Shown piece after piece: positions 20,399 to 29,154 of a stretch of 64,000 bases of DNA. This DNA is from Pasteurellaceae bacterium Orientalotternb1 (GTDB taxonomy: Bacteria > Pseudomonadota > Gammaproteobacteria > Enterobacterales > Pasteurellaceae). Each line of letters opens with the position of its first letter. Position 1 is the stretch's first letter. The DNA lies in assembly GCA_011455275.1 (NCBI GenBank), contig CP015028.1:248001-312000 (forward strand). Direction: 5' to 3'. The position numbers were made by a program, and so were the translations under genes. Under the pieces are notes generated by a model. The model worked only from the letters and a program-made list of their open reading frames with translations, was not told the DNA's origin and did no database searches.

Positions 20399-20980
20399 TT
20401 GATCGATTTTGATGGTTACCGCCCAAATGTTGGTATCGTCATCTGCAATAAACAAGGGCAGGTTCTCTGGGCAAAACGGTTTGGACAAAATTCGTGGCAG
20501 TTTCCGCAAGGGGGCATTAACGAAGGTGAAAACATTGAAACAGCAATGTACCGTGAGCTCTATGAAGAAGTCGGTTTATCTAAAAAAGATGTGCGGGTGC
20601 TTTGGGCATCGAAGTATTGGCTAAAATATAAACTCCCTAAGCGATTGGTTCGTACGGAAAATTCACAGCCTGTGTGTATTGGGCAGAAACAGCGTTGGTT
20701 CCTATTACAACTGGTTAGCCCTGAAAGTATGATTAATCTGAAAACCAGCAAAACGCCAGAATTTGATGGTTGGCGTTGGGTGAGTTTTTGGTATCCAGTG
20801 CGACAGGTTGTGTCGTTCAAACGGGATGTTTATCGCAAAGTTATGAAAGAGTTTGCTCAAGTGTTAATGAGCAATCACCCACCAAAAGATCTGCAGCCGC
20901 AAGAACGTAAAGAGCTTCGTTCAGAACGGCGAGAATCTCGTAAACCTTATCGAGCAAACAAGGGGAAACAACGTGATTGA
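20399..20980 (+). CDS. rppH: RNA pyrophosphohydrolase
   Basis: Nudix enzyme (193 aa) removing pyrophosphate from mRNA 5' ends and so starting decay. The start is TTG at 20399: the frame begins with [16 protein letters not shown], which matches the conserved N-terminus of E. coli RppH, and no ATG lies upstream in frame. The Nudix box is [47 protein letters not shown] and a basic C-terminal tail follow. It overlaps the next gene by eight bases. Confidence 0.95.
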   Translation: MIDFDGYRPNVGIVICNKQGQVLWAKRFGQNSWQFPQGGINEGENIETAMYRELYEEVGLSKKDVRVLWASKYWLKYKLPKRLVRTENSQPVCIGQKQRWFLLQLVSPESMINLKTSKTPEFDGWRWVSFWYPVRQVVSFKRDVYRKVMKEFAQVLMSNHPPKDLQPQERKELRSERRESRKPYRANKGKQRD

Positions 20981-21767
20981 GATCTTTTTTAGCTGTTTAG
21001 CCTTAGGGGCTGTTGTGGGATTTTTGGCGGGACTATTTGGCATCGGCGGCGGGCTAATTATTGTGCCTGCCTTGGTTTATCTCTTTCCCTTAGTGGGAAT
21101 TCCAAACGAGTATTTGATGTCGATGGCACTCGGCACCTCCTTTTCGACTATTGTGGTCACGGCATTTTCTGCTGCGCATCGTCACCATAAAAATGGCAAT
21201 GTGGATTGGCAAGTGAGCAAATATTTTATCCCTGCGTTGATGATGTCGGTTTTTCTCGCAGGTTTTGTTGTCACCAATGTGCCAAAAGAGCAAATGTCGA
21301 AGATTTTTGCGGTGATTGTGCTGTTTTTAGCGGGCAAAATGCTGTTTTCTCTGAAGAAAAAAGCGTCACAAGCCAAGCCAATTACCCCACAATCTGCCAT
21401 GACAGCGGGCGGTATTATTGGTGCCATTTCCAGTATGGCGGGCATTGCAGGCGGGGCATTTATTGTGCCTTATTTAAATGGGCGTGGTCTTGAGATGAAA
21501 CGAGCGATTGGCACTTCTTCTTTCTGTGGGGCATTGCTTGGTGTTTCAGCGACCTTCAGCTTTATTTTCAATGGCTGGAATATGCCAAATCTGCCCGAGT
21601 ATTCCTTGGGTTATGTCTATTTGCCTGCATTAGTAGGCATTACCTTAACTTCTTTTTTCACGTCAAAATTGGGGGCTAACGCCGCTAACGTGCTGCCTGT
21701 GCCTGTGCTGAAAAAAGCCTTTGCGGTGTTACTGGTCGGCATTGCAATCAATATGTTTTTAAAATAG
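20973..21767 (+). CDS. TauE/SafE family sulfite exporter-like permease
   Basis: Inner-membrane protein of 264 aa with about eight helices and the two TauE/SafE repeats: [23 protein letters not shown] at the start and [23 protein letters not shown] in the middle. Family members export sulfite or other small organosulfur anions; the substrate here is unknown. Start is GTG at 20973, preceded by AGGGGA and overlapping the end of rppH, so translation is probably coupled. lgt follows nine bases on. Confidence 0.87.
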   Translation: MIEIFFSCLALGAVVGFLAGLFGIGGGLIIVPALVYLFPLVGIPNEYLMSMALGTSFSTIVVTAFSAAHRHHKNGNVDWQVSKYFIPALMMSVFLAGFVVTNVPKEQMSKIFAVIVLFLAGKMLFSLKKKASQAKPITPQSAMTAGGIIGAISSMAGIAGGAFIVPYLNGRGLEMKRAIGTSSFCGALLGVSATFSFIFNGWNMPNLPEYSLGYVYLPALVGITLTSFFTSKLGANAANVLPVPVLKKAFAVLLVGIAINMFLK

Positions 21768-21776
21768 TGAGAACAA

Positions 21777-22565
21777 ATGAACGAATTTATGATTTTTCCA
21801 CAAATCGACCCCGTGGCAATAAAACTCGGTCCTTTAACCATTCATTGGTATGGCTTGATGTACCTTTTCGGTTTTGGCTTTGCCTATTGGTTGGGCTACA
21901 AACGAGCTAAAATTTCGAATGGTGTCTGGACAACAGAGCAAGTCGATCAACTGTTGTTTAACGGTTTTTTCGGCGTGATTTTAGGCGGGCGTATTGGTGA
22001 TGTTTTGTTTTACAGTTTCGATCGCTTGCTTGCCGATCCACTCTATCTGTTTCGCATTTGGGAAGGCGGAATGTCGTTCCACGGCGGTTTGATTGGGGTG
22101 ATTTTGGCGATGGTTTGGACTTCACGCCGTCAGCAACGTGCTTTCTGGCAAACGGCGGATTTCGTTGCCCCACTCGTGCCTGTTGGTTTGGGGTTAGGGC
22201 GAATTGGTAATTTCATCAACGGTGAACTTTGGGGGCGAACCACCGATGTGCCTTGGGCGATGATTTTTCCGCACGTGGATAATCTCCCCCGCCACCCCTC
22301 ACAGCTCTACCAAGCTGCATTAGAAGGCGTGGCGTTGTTCGTGATTTTAAACCTATTCATTCGCAAACCACGTCCAACAGGTGCAGTTGCGGGGCTTTTC
22401 TTGCTCTGCTACGGCATTTTCCGCTTCCTTGTGGAATATGTACGAGAAATCGACCACGGCGTTAATACCGCCACCGATTTCATCACCCGTGGGCAAGAAC
22501 TTTCCTTGCCGATGATTATTGGCGGAATTGTGATTATGGCAATTGCCTATAAGAAAGCGAAATAA
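21777..22565 (+). CDS. lgt: Prolipoprotein diacylglyceryl transferase
   Basis: Inner-membrane enzyme (262 aa) that moves diacylglycerol from phosphatidylglycerol to the lipobox cysteine of prolipoproteins, the first step of lipoprotein maturation. Motifs: [32 protein letters not shown] and the Lgt signature [16 protein letters not shown] with its essential arginine and asparagine residues. The C-terminal helix carries FLVEYVRE. Part of the rppH-tauE-lgt run. Confidence 0.97.
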   Translation: MNEFMIFPQIDPVAIKLGPLTIHWYGLMYLFGFGFAYWLGYKRAKISNGVWTTEQVDQLLFNGFFGVILGGRIGDVLFYSFDRLLADPLYLFRIWEGGMSFHGGLIGVILAMVWTSRRQQRAFWQTADFVAPLVPVGLGLGRIGNFINGELWGRTTDVPWAMIFPHVDNLPRHPSQLYQAALEGVALFVILNLFIRKPRPTGAVAGLFLLCYGIFRFLVEYVREIDHGVNTATDFITRGQELSLPMIIGGIVIMAIAYKKAK

Positions 22566-22630
22566 TTGCAAAATATTTAAAAAATCTCACCGCTTGTATG
22601 CCCCTACCCCCTCGCATTGCTCAGGTACTT

Positions 22631-22646
22631 CCCCCGCAGGCGGGGG
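22631..22646. repeat. GC-rich intergenic hairpin before gph
   Basis: CCCCCGCAGGCGGGGG forms a very stable hairpin in the lgt-gph gap, with no T-run, about 35 bp before gph. It could protect the gph mRNA 5' end or act as a partial transcription stop. Confidence 0.5.
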
Positions 22647-22681
22647 CAGAATGAACAAAACAAAATACTAATGGAAAAAAT

Positions 22682-23356
22682 ATGACCTCAAAATTCAAAC
22701 TGATCGGCTTTGATTTAGACGGTACTTTAGTTGATAGCCTGCCTGATCTTGCCCTTTCGCTTAATTCTGCCTTTGCAGAAGTGGGGCTGCCGCAAGCACC
22801 TGAAGAATTAGTGCTCACGTGGATCGGCAACGGGGCGGATATTCTATTCGCCCGTGGGTTAGAATGGACAGGCAGAGCCGATGCATTTTCTGCTGAACAG
22901 CTGACCCAACTGAAACGCCGTTTTGGGCAGTTCTACGGCGAAAATGTGTGTAACATCAGCAAACTCTACCCGAACGTGAAAGAAACCCTCGAAAAACTGC
23001 ACGCCCAAGGCTACATTTTAGCGGTTGTCACCAACAAGCCGACCAAACACGTTCAGCCAGTGTTGCGTGCCTTTGGCATCGACCACCTATTCAGCGAAGC
23101 CCTTGGCGGACAATCGCTGCCAGCCATCAAACCGCACCCTGCTCCGCTCTACTATTTATGCGGCAAATTCGGGATATATCCGCACGAAATACTCTTCGTC
23201 GGAGACTCGAAAAACGACATTCTCGCCGCCCAAAATGCGGGCTGTCAAAGCATTGGCTTAACCTACGGCTACAACTACAACATTCCAATCAGCGACTCCA
23301 ATCCTGATTATGTGTGCGATGATTTTGCCGAAATTTTAGAGATTGTCGGACAATGA
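22682..23356 (+). CDS. gph: Phosphoglycolate phosphatase
   Basis: HAD-superfamily phosphatase (224 aa) removing 2-phosphoglycolate formed in DNA repair. HAD motif I is GFDLDGTLVDSLPDLALS, motif II VVTNKP, and motifs III/IV are KPHPAPLYYL with FVGDSKNDILAAQNAGC. The gene overlaps the start of the DUF3261 lipoprotein gene by four bases (ATGA), so the aryl-polyene cluster appears to be transcribed as an extension of gph. Confidence 0.92.
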   Translation: MTSKFKLIGFDLDGTLVDSLPDLALSLNSAFAEVGLPQAPEELVLTWIGNGADILFARGLEWTGRADAFSAEQLTQLKRRFGQFYGENVCNISKLYPNVKETLEKLHAQGYILAVVTNKPTKHVQPVLRAFGIDHLFSEALGGQSLPAIKPHPAPLYYLCGKFGIYPHEILFVGDSKNDILAAQNAGCQSIGLTYGYNYNIPISDSNPDYVCDDFAEILEIVGQ

Positions 23357-23841
23357 AGATGAGCTACAAGCGGGTACTTTTGAGCTTTTTTTTGCTACTG
23401 CTAGCAGGCTGTTCTAGTTCGCTGCAAGTGGTGCAGTTACCGCCACAGCCAACAGAAAGCCGTCTGTTTGCGGTCGAGCAACTTCAACCGCAGCAGGAAA
23501 AAAGTCTGCTGGCGGTGCAATTTAGTCCAAATAATTGGCGTTGGGTGCAAACTGATCCGCTCGGGGCACCACTTGCTCGAGTGCAATTAACTCAATCAGG
23601 TTGGCAAAATGACGGCTTTGTGATGCCAAATGCACAAGCCATACAACTTTTTGCAGCACTTGCCACGGCACTCAATCCCTCTCAGCCGCCGTTTGCTTTT
23701 AGTCGTATTGAAAATGGCTTACAGGGTAAGATTTATTTTGATAGTAACCGCAAATTGTGGGAAATCTCACAACAATCTCAACAAATTAACATCCGCCTTG
23801 GCGATCAATCGCAATGGCGTTTAACTGAACTTGAACCGTAA
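23353..23841 (+). CDS. DUF3261 family lipoprotein of the aryl-polyene cluster
   Basis: Small predicted outer-membrane lipoprotein (162 aa): hydrophobic leader followed by the lipobox LLAGC with Cys20. The mature part (LAVQFSPNNWRWVQTDPLGAPLARVQL) is the DUF3261 fold, known mainly from aryl-polyene and xanthomonadin-like clusters, where it is thought to help place the pigment in the outer membrane. Its exact job is not known. ATG overlaps the gph stop; a second ATG two codons on (23359) is possible. Confidence 0.8.
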   Translation: MKMSYKRVLLSFFLLLLAGCSSSLQVVQLPPQPTESRLFAVEQLQPQQEKSLLAVQFSPNNWRWVQTDPLGAPLARVQLTQSGWQNDGFVMPNAQAIQLFAALATALNPSQPPFAFSRIENGLQGKIYFDSNRKLWEISQQSQQINIRLGDQSQWRLTELEP

Positions 23842-23843
23842 AA

Positions 23844-25070
23844 ATGGAACCACTTTTTTTAACCCAACCTGCCATCGTCAGCAGTTTAGGTGAAGGTATC
23901 GAAGCCCATCTAAGCACTTTACTTAACAGTGATAAATCGCCGTTAGTCTTATCCGACAAGCCTTTTCGTGATTTACAGCTTGAAGGTAAGGCTCGTTTTT
24001 TTGGCGAAGTAACAACGGCATTACGCCCATTTCCCGAAACCGTGTCTGAGCAACATCGTAGCCGTAATAACCAACTTTTATGGCACAGTTTGACACAGCT
24101 TGAACCGCAAATTGAGCAGGCAATCGCCCGCTTTGGCAAAGCGCGAATTGCAGTAGTGATGGGTACATCCACCACGGGTGTTGATGAAAATATCGAAGTG
24201 TTCAAACAGGGGGCAAAATCGCAGGATTGGTCTCAATCGGCGTTTAAACAGCAGCAACAATTTTTCTCTGCCCCTGCTGATTTCATTGCCGACGTTTACG
24301 GCTTAAACGGGCTAACCTACGGCATTTCCACCGCTTGCACGTCTGGCGCAAGGGCATTAATCAGTGCTGCTCGCTTGCTCAAATCGGGTGTGTGCGATGC
24401 GGTGATCTGTGGCGGTGTCGATACCCTTTCACCGCTTACTATCAGCGGTTTTGGCTCGTTGTCGGTATTGTCTGAACAGCGTTGTAACCCATTTTCCGCT
24501 AACCGAGATGGCATCAATATTGGCGAAGGTTCTGCGGTTTTTATGATGAGTAAAACGCCGTTTGATGATAATCATATTGCCCTGATCGGCTATGGTTCGA
24601 GCAGTGATGCGTACCATATGTCATCACCGCACCCTGAAGGCGAAGGGGCGATTTCTGCATTTGAAAATGCGTTAGCCAACGCCAACCTGCAACCAAATCA
24701 AATTGGTTGGATCAACCTACACGGCACAGGCACTATCCACAACGACCAAATGGAAAGCCTTGCGGTTGCAAAAGTTTTCGGGGATCTGACCGCTTGCACC
24801 ACCACAAAATCCTACACGGGACACACACTCGGTGCTGCAGGTGCGGTGGAAGCGGCAATTCTCTGGGCGGTTCTCAGCCGTCAGCACAACCCAACGGGCA
24901 TTTTGCCGCCGCAGTTGTGGGATAAACAAGCAGATGATTCTCTGCCAAAGATTGCAATTACGGATGAACACAGCCGCTGGCAAAACGGGCAACGGATTGG
25001 TGCAAGCAGCTCGTTCGCCTTCGGGGGCAATAATGCGGTACTGATTTTAGGAGAATGCAAATGGAACTAA
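23844..25070 (+). CDS. Beta-ketoacyl-ACP synthase (ApeO-like)
   Basis: FabF-type condensing enzyme (408 aa) for polyene chain extension with malonyl-ACP. The catalytic triad is complete: Cys165 in STACTSGA, His in NLHGTGTIHND and His in SYTGHTLGAAGAVEA; SSFAFGGNNA closes the fold. In described APE systems a KS of this kind pairs with a chain-length-factor-like partner (ApeO with ApeC). An uptake signal core is embedded in the codons for GDLTACT (about 24783-24796). It starts two bases after the lipoprotein gene. Confidence 0.88.
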   Translation: MEPLFLTQPAIVSSLGEGIEAHLSTLLNSDKSPLVLSDKPFRDLQLEGKARFFGEVTTALRPFPETVSEQHRSRNNQLLWHSLTQLEPQIEQAIARFGKARIAVVMGTSTTGVDENIEVFKQGAKSQDWSQSAFKQQQQFFSAPADFIADVYGLNGLTYGISTACTSGARALISAARLLKSGVCDAVICGGVDTLSPLTISGFGSLSVLSEQRCNPFSANRDGINIGEGSAVFMMSKTPFDDNHIALIGYGSSSDAYHMSSPHPEGEGAISAFENALANANLQPNQIGWINLHGTGTIHNDQMESLAVAKVFGDLTACTTTKSYTGHTLGAAGAVEAAILWAVLSRQHNPTGILPPQLWDKQADDSLPKIAITDEHSRWQNGQRIGASSSFAFGGNNAVLILGECKWN

Positions 25071-25513
25071 CCTGCCCGATTGAAAATGTTGAATCGCTTG
25101 TGCCACATAGTCACCAAATGGTGTTGCTTGACCGCATTACCGAATTTGGCGATAACTTCTTAATCGCCGAAAGCGAAATTCGTCCTGATCATATTCTGAT
25201 CAAAAAGGGCAGACTTGCCGCCTTTGCCGGTATTGAAATTATGGCACAAGGCGTTGCGGCGTGGGCGGGCTGTATGGCAGCTAAAGCGAATGAACCTGTG
25301 CGATTAGGCTACTTGCTCGGCACTCGCAAACTACATCTTTATCAACAAGACATTGCTATCGGCAGCTGCCTGCAAACTAAAATTACGATGTCCATTCAAG
25401 ATGCCTCTGGCTTTGGCGTATTTGATTGCCAACTAATTGATTTAGCTGACAATCGTGTCATTTTGGAAGGGGCGTTGAATGTGTTTAGTCCAAAAGACAA
25501 TATCAGTAGTTAA
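25061..25513 (+). CDS. 3-hydroxyacyl-ACP dehydratase, FabZ-like (ApeP-like)
   Basis: Hot-dog fold protein (150 aa) that should dehydrate the 3-hydroxyacyl intermediate to give each polyene double bond. Features: LVPHSHQMVLLDRITEF with the catalytic His, and FAGIEIMAQGVAAWAGC with the acidic residue on the central helix. AGGAG lies seven bases before the ATG at 25061; the ATG at 25055 is too close to it. It overlaps the ketosynthase gene by ten bases. In E. coli-type APE clusters the ketoreductase follows directly, but here a repeat and an unrelated ATPase gene intervene. Confidence 0.85.
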   Translation: MELTCPIENVESLVPHSHQMVLLDRITEFGDNFLIAESEIRPDHILIKKGRLAAFAGIEIMAQGVAAWAGCMAAKANEPVRLGYLLGTRKLHLYQQDIAIGSCLQTKITMSIQDASGFGVFDCQLIDLADNRVILEGALNVFSPKDNISS

Positions 25514-25590
25514 TAGTAGTTAATAGTAGTTAATAGTAGTTAATAGTAGTTAATAGTAGTTAATAGTAGTTAATAGTAGTTAATAGTAGT
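25511..25590 (+). repeat. Tandem 10-bp repeat, 8 copies
   Basis: Eight perfect copies of TAATAGTAGT, preceded by a partial copy (CAGTAGT). The first unit supplies the stop codon of the dehydratase gene, and the last ends six bases before the next start codon. Perfect identity of all units implies recent slippage. As 10 is not a multiple of three, copy change would shift frame, but stops occur in every unit, so an effect on spacing or on mRNA structure is more likely than coding phase variation. Confidence 0.95.
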
Positions 25591-25595
25591 GGATT

Positions 25596-27029
25596 ATGCA
25601 GGATAAATATGACATTGAGAGTTTAACTGCTCGTAAAGAAGATAGATGTTTTGATCGTAAAAGTGCAAGAAAAGAGCCGAAGGAAATTTTACGCCACTTA
25701 ATTGGTTTTGCGAATGCAGAGGGTGGTGTATTAGTAATTGGAATTGAAGATAACGGTGAAATTAGTGGCTTTCGTTCTCAGAAAGCACATTCGCCAGAAG
25801 AGTTTATTCACGCACTACATAGCTTGCAGAAAATGCCATTTTCTGTAACACACCAATTACTTGATGTCACGAATAGTAAAGGTGAGCCTGATCATATTTT
25901 GGTTTTTGATGTTATTGCTTCTAACGGAAGGGTTATTATTTCGCACGATGATAGAGCATTTCTACGCTCAAAAGACCAAACGCTCGAATTATCATTTGAA
26001 CAACGCCGACAATTAGAGTATGAAAAAGGACAACGAGTATTTGAAGATCAGGGTGTTGAAAGTGCTGACTTTGATGATCTTGATACGAATTTGTTGGAAC
26101 GCTATCGTCTTAAATTAAATACAGATCGTTCAATTAAGGAAATACTCCAAGCACGAAATTTAATCACTAAAGAGGGGAAACTAACCAATGCTTGTATTCT
26201 TCTCTTTGGAAAAGAGCCTACTCGTTATTTTCCAAATGCTCGTTTACGTTTTCTGCGTTATGAAGGTAAAGCACCGCTTACTGGTAAAGCATTCAATGTC
26301 GTGAAGGAATTTATGTTGGAGGAGCCAATTCCTAATTTACTAGAAAGAGCACAGTCTGTTTTAAAAAGCCAACTTCGAGAATTTCAGCGTTTAGATGATA
26401 ATGGGCAGTTTGTTAAAATTGATGAATATCCCGAATTTGCTTGGTTAGAAGGCATTGTCAATGCAATTACTCATCGTAGTTACAGTAATCAAGGAGACTG
26501 TATCCGCATTTCAATGTTTGATGATCGCTTAGAAATTTTCAGCCCAGGCGGACTCCCTCGGCCTGTAACCCTTGAAAATATGTACTATACTCGTTTTTCT
26601 CGTAATCCGAAGATTGCAAGAGTACTTTATGAATTTGGTTGGGTGAAAGAGCTGAATGAGGGGGTGAATCGAATGGTTCAGGAAATGCAAGATTATCAGC
26701 TTAATCGCCCATCTTATTTTGAGCCGAATGAAAATGCGGTCAAACTGATTTTAGAAAATAATATTGAACACCGTACATTGAGAGAATTGGAATATATTGA
26801 GAATATCTTAACGGAAGATGTTATGAATACGTTAACGTCAAGTGAAATCTTGGTTTTGCAATACTTATATACTCATAAAACGATTAGTGTAAAGTCAGTT
26901 AAAGAAATATTACATCGAAGCCATCTTACCGCAAGCCGTCTATTAAGGGGGTTGGAACAAAAAGGTATTCTCACTTGGCACGGTTTAAGTTCAACAGATC
27001 CAACGCAATATTACACTCTCAAAAAATAG
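25596..27029 (+). CDS. Schlafen/AlbA_2-domain putative ATP-binding regulator
   Basis: 477-residue protein of the AlbA_2 (divergent AAA_4, Schlafen-like) family. The N-terminal domain is CFDRKSARKEPKEILRHLIGF then ANAEGGVLVIGIEDNGEISGF. A HATPase_c_4/RecG-like C-terminal module follows: LEGIVNAITHRSYSNQGDCI and IFSPGGLPRPVTLENM. The end (SSEILVLQYLYTHKTISVKSV) looks like a winged helix. Role unknown; relatives occur in regulators, mobile elements and defence loci. It has no place in pigment synthesis, is visibly AT-richer than its neighbours and splits the dehydratase-ketoreductase pair, so it is probably acquired. A homologous family member is at 60821. The ribosome site is weak and lies in the repeat. 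Confidence 0.85.
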   Translation: MQDKYDIESLTARKEDRCFDRKSARKEPKEILRHLIGFANAEGGVLVIGIEDNGEISGFRSQKAHSPEEFIHALHSLQKMPFSVTHQLLDVTNSKGEPDHILVFDVIASNGRVIISHDDRAFLRSKDQTLELSFEQRRQLEYEKGQRVFEDQGVESADFDDLDTNLLERYRLKLNTDRSIKEILQARNLITKEGKLTNACILLFGKEPTRYFPNARLRFLRYEGKAPLTGKAFNVVKEFMLEEPIPNLLERAQSVLKSQLREFQRLDDNGQFVKIDEYPEFAWLEGIVNAITHRSYSNQGDCIRISMFDDRLEIFSPGGLPRPVTLENMYYTRFSRNPKIARVLYEFGWVKELNEGVNRMVQEMQDYQLNRPSYFEPNENAVKLILENNIEHRTLRELEYIENILTEDVMNTLTSSEILVLQYLYTHKTISVKSVKEILHRSHLTASRLLRGLEQKGILTWHGLSSTDPTQYYTLKK

Positions 27030-27042
27030 TAAGGAAGAGACA

Positions 27043-27771
27043 ATGAATAATACTGTACTGATCACTGGTTCAAGCCGTGGCATTGGCAAAGCAATTGCCT
27101 TAACTCTTGCCGAACAAGGCTACGATATTGTGGTGCATTGTCGCTCTCGTGCAGAAGAAGCTGAAGCCGTGGCTCAAGCGATCAGACATTTAGGCAGAAA
27201 TGCAAGAGTGCTGCAGTTTGATGTGGCAAATCGGGCAGATGTGGCTGAGAAATTAACCGCCGATGTAGAGCAATTTGGTGCCTATTATGGCGTGGTATTA
27301 AATGCGGGGCTAACTCGCGACAACGCTTTCCCAGCCTTGAGTGATGACGATTGGGACAGCGTGCTACGGACTAATTTAGACGGTTTCTACAATGTGCTTC
27401 ATCCGATTATGATGCCGATGATCCGCCGTCGCAAAGCAGGGCGAATTGTCTGCATTACGTCGGTGTCAGGGTTGATCGGCAACCGTGGACAAGTCAATTA
27501 CAGTGCTTCAAAAGCGGGCATTATCGGTGCCGCAAAAGCATTAGCGATAGAATTGGCGAAACGCAAAATTACGGTTAATTGTGTGGCTCCAGGGCTGATC
27601 GATACCGATATTTTGGACGAAAACGTCCCGATAGATGAAATTTTAAAAATGATCCCAGCAGGGCGAATGGGCGATCCACAAGAAGTCGCCCACGCTGTTC
27701 AATTCCTAATGGACGAAAAAGCAGCGTACATCACTCGCCAAGTGATCGCCGTGAATGGCGGGTTGTGCTAG
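27043..27771 (+). CDS. 3-oxoacyl-ACP reductase, FabG-like (ApeQ-like)
   Basis: Short-chain dehydrogenase (242 aa) reducing the 3-oxo group during polyene extension with NADPH. TGSSRGIGKAIA is the cofactor motif, NAGLTRDNAFPALSD the NAG motif, and catalytic Ser-Tyr-Lys are in ITSVSGLIGNRGQVNYSASKAG. Length and CVAPGLIDTDI fit FabG. AAGGAAGAG precedes it. It is followed by an uptake signal (27776-27786) in the short gap before the second ketosynthase. Confidence 0.9.
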   Translation: MNNTVLITGSSRGIGKAIALTLAEQGYDIVVHCRSRAEEAEAVAQAIRHLGRNARVLQFDVANRADVAEKLTADVEQFGAYYGVVLNAGLTRDNAFPALSDDDWDSVLRTNLDGFYNVLHPIMMPMIRRRKAGRIVCITSVSGLIGNRGQVNYSASKAGIIGAAKALAIELAKRKITVNCVAPGLIDTDILDENVPIDEILKMIPAGRMGDPQEVAHAVQFLMDEKAAYITRQVIAVNGGLC

Positions 27772-27820
27772 AAATACAAGCGGTCAGATCCAGAAAAAGT
27801 TTTGCAAATAGAGAGATAAA

Positions 27821-29068
27821 ATGAAACGTGTAGTTGTAACTGGCATTGGCGGTATTACCGCCTTCGGTCGAAGTTGGGCGGAGATAAAAGCCGCTTTTCA
27901 ACGTAAGCAAAATGCCGTGCAATCAATGGCAGGTTGGGCAGAGCGTTATCCCGAATTGGAGGCTCGCTTAGGGGCGGTGATTGCCGATTATCATCCACCA
28001 AAACATTGGAACCGCAAGCAGCTTCGCAGCCTTGGGCGAGTGTCGCAGTTGGTGGTAGATGCTAGTGAGCAAGCCCTTGCGAATGCAAATTTGCTTGGTG
28101 AAAATGGCGTGATTTTAGACTACCTGAAAGACGGTAGAATGGGCGTGGCGTGCGGTTCTTCAACGGGTTCGACTAACGATATTAAAGATGCCGCCGAGCT
28201 ATTGATGACGGGTAAATCTGACGGTTTCAACGCCAACACCTATGTGCGAATGATGCCGCACACTACTGCAGCAAACATTGGTATTTTCTTTGGGCTGACG
28301 GGGCGAATTATCCCGACTTCAAGTGCTTGTTCATCGGGCAGCCAAGCGATTGGTTACGCTTACGAATCAATTAAATACGGCTTGATCCCGATGATGCTCG
28401 CAGGCGGTGGCGAAGAATTTTGCCCATCGGAAGTTTATGTATTCGACTCGCTCTATGCCGCTAGTCGCAAAAATGATACCCCAAAATTGACCCCAAGCCC
28501 GTACGATCAAGGGCGTGATGGCTTAGTGATCGGCGAAGGGGCGGGAATGTTTGTGCTGGAAGAGTTAGAACACGCCTTGGCTCGTGGGGCAAATATTATT
28601 GCGGAAGTGGTTGGCTATGGGGCGAACAGTGATGGCAGCCACGTTACCCGCCCGCAAAAAGAAACGATGCAGCGTTGTATGGAACTGGCAATTCGTGATG
28701 CGGCAATTTCCCCTGCTCAAATCGGCTATGTAAACGGGCATGGCACTGCCACCGAACAAGGTGATATTGCTGAAACCCAAGCGACCGAAGCGGTGTTTGG
28801 GCAAATTCCGCTTAGCTCACAAAAAAGCTATTTAGGGCATACACTCGGGGCGTGCGGAGCATTGGAAAGTTGGTTTAGCATTGAGATGATGCGAGACGGC
28901 TGGTTTGCACCAACCTTGAATTTAGATAACGTGGACGAACGTTGTGGCAAGTTAGACTACATTCAAGGCAACGGGCGAGCAATCCAGACCGATTATGTGA
29001 TGAACAACAATTTCGCCTTTGGTGGTGTGAATACCTCGTTGATTTTTAAACGTTGGACTGGAAAATAA
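27821..29068 (+). CDS. Beta-ketoacyl-ACP synthase (ApeR-like)
   Basis: Second FabF-type condensing enzyme (415 aa) of the cluster. Catalytic residues: Cys170 in TSSACSSGSQAIGY, His in VNGHGTATEQGD and His in SYLGHTLGACGALES. The N-terminus RVVVTGIGGITAFG is typical of FabF. In known APE pathways ApeR is the KS likely to act at the start or on a distinct chain length. GAGAGATA is the ribosome site. Confidence 0.88.
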   Translation: MKRVVVTGIGGITAFGRSWAEIKAAFQRKQNAVQSMAGWAERYPELEARLGAVIADYHPPKHWNRKQLRSLGRVSQLVVDASEQALANANLLGENGVILDYLKDGRMGVACGSSTGSTNDIKDAAELLMTGKSDGFNANTYVRMMPHTTAANIGIFFGLTGRIIPTSSACSSGSQAIGYAYESIKYGLIPMMLAGGGEEFCPSEVYVFDSLYAASRKNDTPKLTPSPYDQGRDGLVIGEGAGMFVLEELEHALARGANIIAEVVGYGANSDGSHVTRPQKETMQRCMELAIRDAAISPAQIGYVNGHGTATEQGDIAETQATEAVFGQIPLSSQKSYLGHTLGACGALESWFSIEMMRDGWFAPTLNLDNVDERCGKLDYIQGNGRAIQTDYVMNNNFAFGGVNTSLIFKRWTGK

Positions 29069-29086
29069 AGTGGGATAAAAGCGTAG

Positions 29087-29106
29087 GGTGGGCTTGCCAG
29101 CCCACC
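29087..29106. repeat. Intergenic hairpin
   Basis: GGTGGGCT, loop TGCC and AGCCCACC form an 8-bp perfect stem between the APE ketosynthase and the DarA gene. It has no T-run. It marks the junction of the APE and DAR gene sets and resembles other short GC-rich hairpins in the window's gaps. Confidence 0.6.
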
Positions 29107-29154
29107 AAATTAACGATTAATTTTAAAGGTGGGTAGTACCCCCTACAAAACACG

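Noticed and set aside
25511-25590. CRISPR-like array
   Set aside because: Units are 10 bp, directly adjacent and without spacers; no cas genes are near. It is a simple tandem repeat.
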